Positions 19,901 to 21,271 of a stretch of 21,271 nt of DNA are shown here, in pieces. The notes under the pieces were generated by a model. The model was not told the origin of the DNA. It saw nothing but the letters and a program-made list of their open reading frames with translations, and did not search any database. This DNA comes from CAZIHO01 sp964538875 (GTDB taxonomy: Bacteria; Pseudomonadota; Gammaproteobacteria; Chromatiales; Chromatiaceae). Positions within the stretch are counted from its first letter, which is position 1, and every line of letters starts with the position of its first letter. The position numbers and the translations under genes are program-made. Location of the stretch: positions 1-21,271 of the forward strand of contig CAZIHO010000059.1 in the NCBI GenBank assembly GCA_964538875.1. Reading direction: 5' to 3'.

Positions 19901-20983
19901 CTACTCCCGGTATAGCTCGGCGACGGCGACGAACTGGTCAATGCCGCCGACGAAGGCGTCGGTCATGTCCGGGTCGAAATGCTGGCCGCGTCCGGCGGTG
20001 ATGATGGCGGTGGCGTCGGCATAGCTCATGGGTTGTTTATAGACCCGCCGCGACACCAGGGCATCGAAGACGTCGGCGATGGCCATGATGCGCGCCGAGA
20101 CGGGAATTGCGTCACCCGCCAGGCCGTCCGGGTAGCCGCTGCCGTCCCATTTTTCGTGGTGCCAGCGGGCGATTTCCTTGGCCAGCTCCAGGAAGGCCAC
20201 GGCTCCTTCGACATCCCGCTCCGCCAGTTCAATGGCTTCGACGCCGAGCCGGGCATGGGTCTGCATCACGCACCATTCATCCGGTGTGAGCTTGCCCGGC
20301 TTGCGCAGGATGGCGTCGGGCACGCCGACCTTGCCGATGTCGTGCAGGGGCGCGGAACGCCGTAATAGGTCGATGTAGCGCCCGGTCAGAATCCCGGTGA
20401 AGCGTGGATGCGATTGCAGCAGGCGCGCCAAGATTTCGACATAGCCCTGGGTGCGCAAGATGTGGTTGCCGGTTTCGGGGTCCCGCGTTTCTGCGAGGTG
20501 CGCCAGCGCACGGATGCTGACCATCTGGGTCAAGTCGTTCTCGCGCATGCGCCGCGCCACCTCGGCCTCAAGCCAGACGTTCTGGTCCTTGAGGCGGTCC
20601 CGTGCCTGCTTGAGTTCGAGTTGATTGCGGATGCGCGCCATCAGGACTGCGGGCTCGATCGGCTTGGCGATGTAGTCCACTGCGCCCAGATCCAGGCCCC
20701 GTAGCTGGGCTTCGATGCTGGTCATGGCGGTGAGAAAGATCACCGGAATGCTGCAGGTCTCCCGATCGGCCCGCAGCACCTCGAACAGGGTGTAGCCGTC
20801 CATTCCCGGCATCATGACATCGAGCAGGATCAGGTCGGGGGGCGGCGTCGATTGCGCCAGTTGTAAAGCCTTGGGGCCATTCAGGGCGGCCAGCACCCGG
20901 TAACGTGGGGACAGCAGTTCGTTCAGAAGCGCCAGATTCTCTGGCGCGTCATCGACCGTCAGCAAGGTGGCCGGTGTGGTCAT
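19901..20983 (-). CDS. Response regulator with HD-GYP c-di-GMP phosphodiesterase output (360 aa)
   Basis: Receiver about 5-122 with TVDDAPEN, LILLDVMMPGMDG (Asp55) and YIAKPI (Lys108); a helical linker; HD-GYP about 150-345. Catalytic and metal-site motifs are complete: GNHILRT (His174), APLHDIGKVGVPD (His214-Asp215), QTHARLG (His243), HHEKWDGSGYPDGL (275-288), and ADVFDAL (303-309). It is expected to hydrolyse c-di-GMP, with phosphorylation by a partner kinase controlling activity. ATG at 20983 overlaps the preceding stop as ATGA, and the next kinase begins three bases after its own stop, so kinase and regulator are a likely cognate pair. Confidence 0.94.
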   Translation of the reverse strand: MTTPATLLTVDDAPENLALLNELLSPRYRVLAALNGPKALQLAQSTPPPDLILLDVMMPGMDGYTLFEVLRADRETCSIPVIFLTAMTSIEAQLRGLDLGAVDYIAKPIEPAVLMARIRNQLELKQARDRLKDQNVWLEAEVARRMRENDLTQMVSIRALAHLAETRDPETGNHILRTQGYVEILARLLQSHPRFTGILTGRYIDLLRRSAPLHDIGKVGVPDAILRKPGKLTPDEWCVMQTHARLGVEAIELAERDVEGAVAFLELAKEIARWHHEKWDGSGYPDGLAGDAIPVSARIMAIADVFDALVSRRVYKQPMSYADATAIITAGRGQHFDPDMTDAFVGGIDQFVAVAELYRE

Positions 20984-21271
20984 GAGCGGCGCTCGGGCAG
21001 CGGCCTAAAGGTCCGGCCCGCCCTGGGAACGAGCGCCCGCTGGACGCCATCCAGCCCGGTCCCGGGGGAGATGGAGGCCAGGTCCGGGGCGGCATCGACC
21101 AACCATGGCATAACTACTTGGCGGAAGGGTCCGGGTCGTGGTTCGAGGCCTGCCCTGCGCAAAGCCGGTTGGTTGGAAGCCGCGGCACGCGGCCGGTACT
21201 GCGACACGGCCTCTAGCCCTGACAGGTCCAGCGGCCGGTCACCAGCACTGGCTGGCCAACGGTCCCAATTG
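20980..21271 (-). CDS. Unrecognised ORF, 5' end off the right edge, coupled by ATGA to the HD-GYP gene
   Basis: The frame stays open from the right edge to TGA at 20980-20982, giving at least 96 codons. The residues are rich in Pro, Arg and Ala (for example LDLSGLEAVSQYRPR and TFRPLPERRS) and show no domain or membrane segment I recognise. In its favour, its stop overlaps the next gene's ATG as ATGA and its orientation matches the operon. Against it, high-GC DNA often stays open by chance. An in-frame GTG at 21207 could also start a 75-residue ORF. Confidence 0.4.
   Translation of the reverse strand, partial: NWDRWPASAGDRPLDLSGLEAVSQYRPRAAASNQPALRRAGLEPRPGPFRQVVMPWLVDAAPDLASISPGTGLDGVQRALVPRAGRTFRPLPERRS

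Overview
The window is a high-GC proteobacterial scaffold segment. The enzymes and the signalling style suggest a gamma- or betaproteobacterium; this is inference, because no rRNA or other strong taxonomic marker is present. Every convincing gene lies on the minus strand, so transcription runs from high to low coordinates. A run of exactly 100 Ns (15007-15106) is an assembly gap inside a kinase gene. I saw no tRNA, rRNA, CRISPR array, transposase or phage gene.

Layout in transcription order. (1) 21271-11544 is a tightly packed signal-transduction operon: the end of an unrecognised ORF, a receiver-HD-GYP protein (c-di-GMP phosphodiesterase), a membrane histidine kinase, a membrane GAF-GGDEF protein (diguanylate cyclase), a lipoprotein of the NMT1/SsuA solute-binding type with no transporter partner, an Rcp1-like single-domain response regulator, and a large REC-PAS-PAS-GAF-PAS-HisKA-HATPase-REC-HPt hybrid kinase broken by the gap. 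Start/stop overlaps or gaps of a few bases link most of these genes. (2) 11543-11233 is a 311-bp intergenic region with a plausible sigma-70-type promoter. (3) 11232-3483 is a complete propionyl-CoA/methylmalonyl-CoA operon: B12-dependent methylmalonyl-CoA mutase, propionyl-CoA carboxylase beta and alpha chains, the MeaB GTPase chaperone of the mutase, a VOC-fold methylmalonyl-CoA epimerase-like protein with altered metal-ligand positions, and a small Cys-rich protein. A 13-bp inverted repeat closes this block. (4) 3356-2001 encodes a FabD-like acyltransferase with a C-terminal extension of about 135 residues. (5) 1905-1 encodes the N-terminal part of a type I restriction HsdR subunit. It runs off the left edge and carries an apparent one-base frameshift in a homopolymer.

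Together, block 3 interconverts propionyl-CoA and succinyl-CoA (PCC, then epimerase, then mutase kept active by MeaB), as used in propionate, odd-chain or branched amino-acid metabolism, or in reverse to supply propionyl-CoA. Block 1 looks like a self-contained sensory module that sets c-di-GMP levels with opposing synthase and hydrolase. The lone lipoprotein is a candidate ligand receptor for it. The most noteworthy points are this lipoprotein-kinase-c-di-GMP operon, the Cys-rich protein and ligand-altered epimerase in the mutase operon, the extended acyltransferase, and a hairpin that could hide the hsdR ribosome-binding site.
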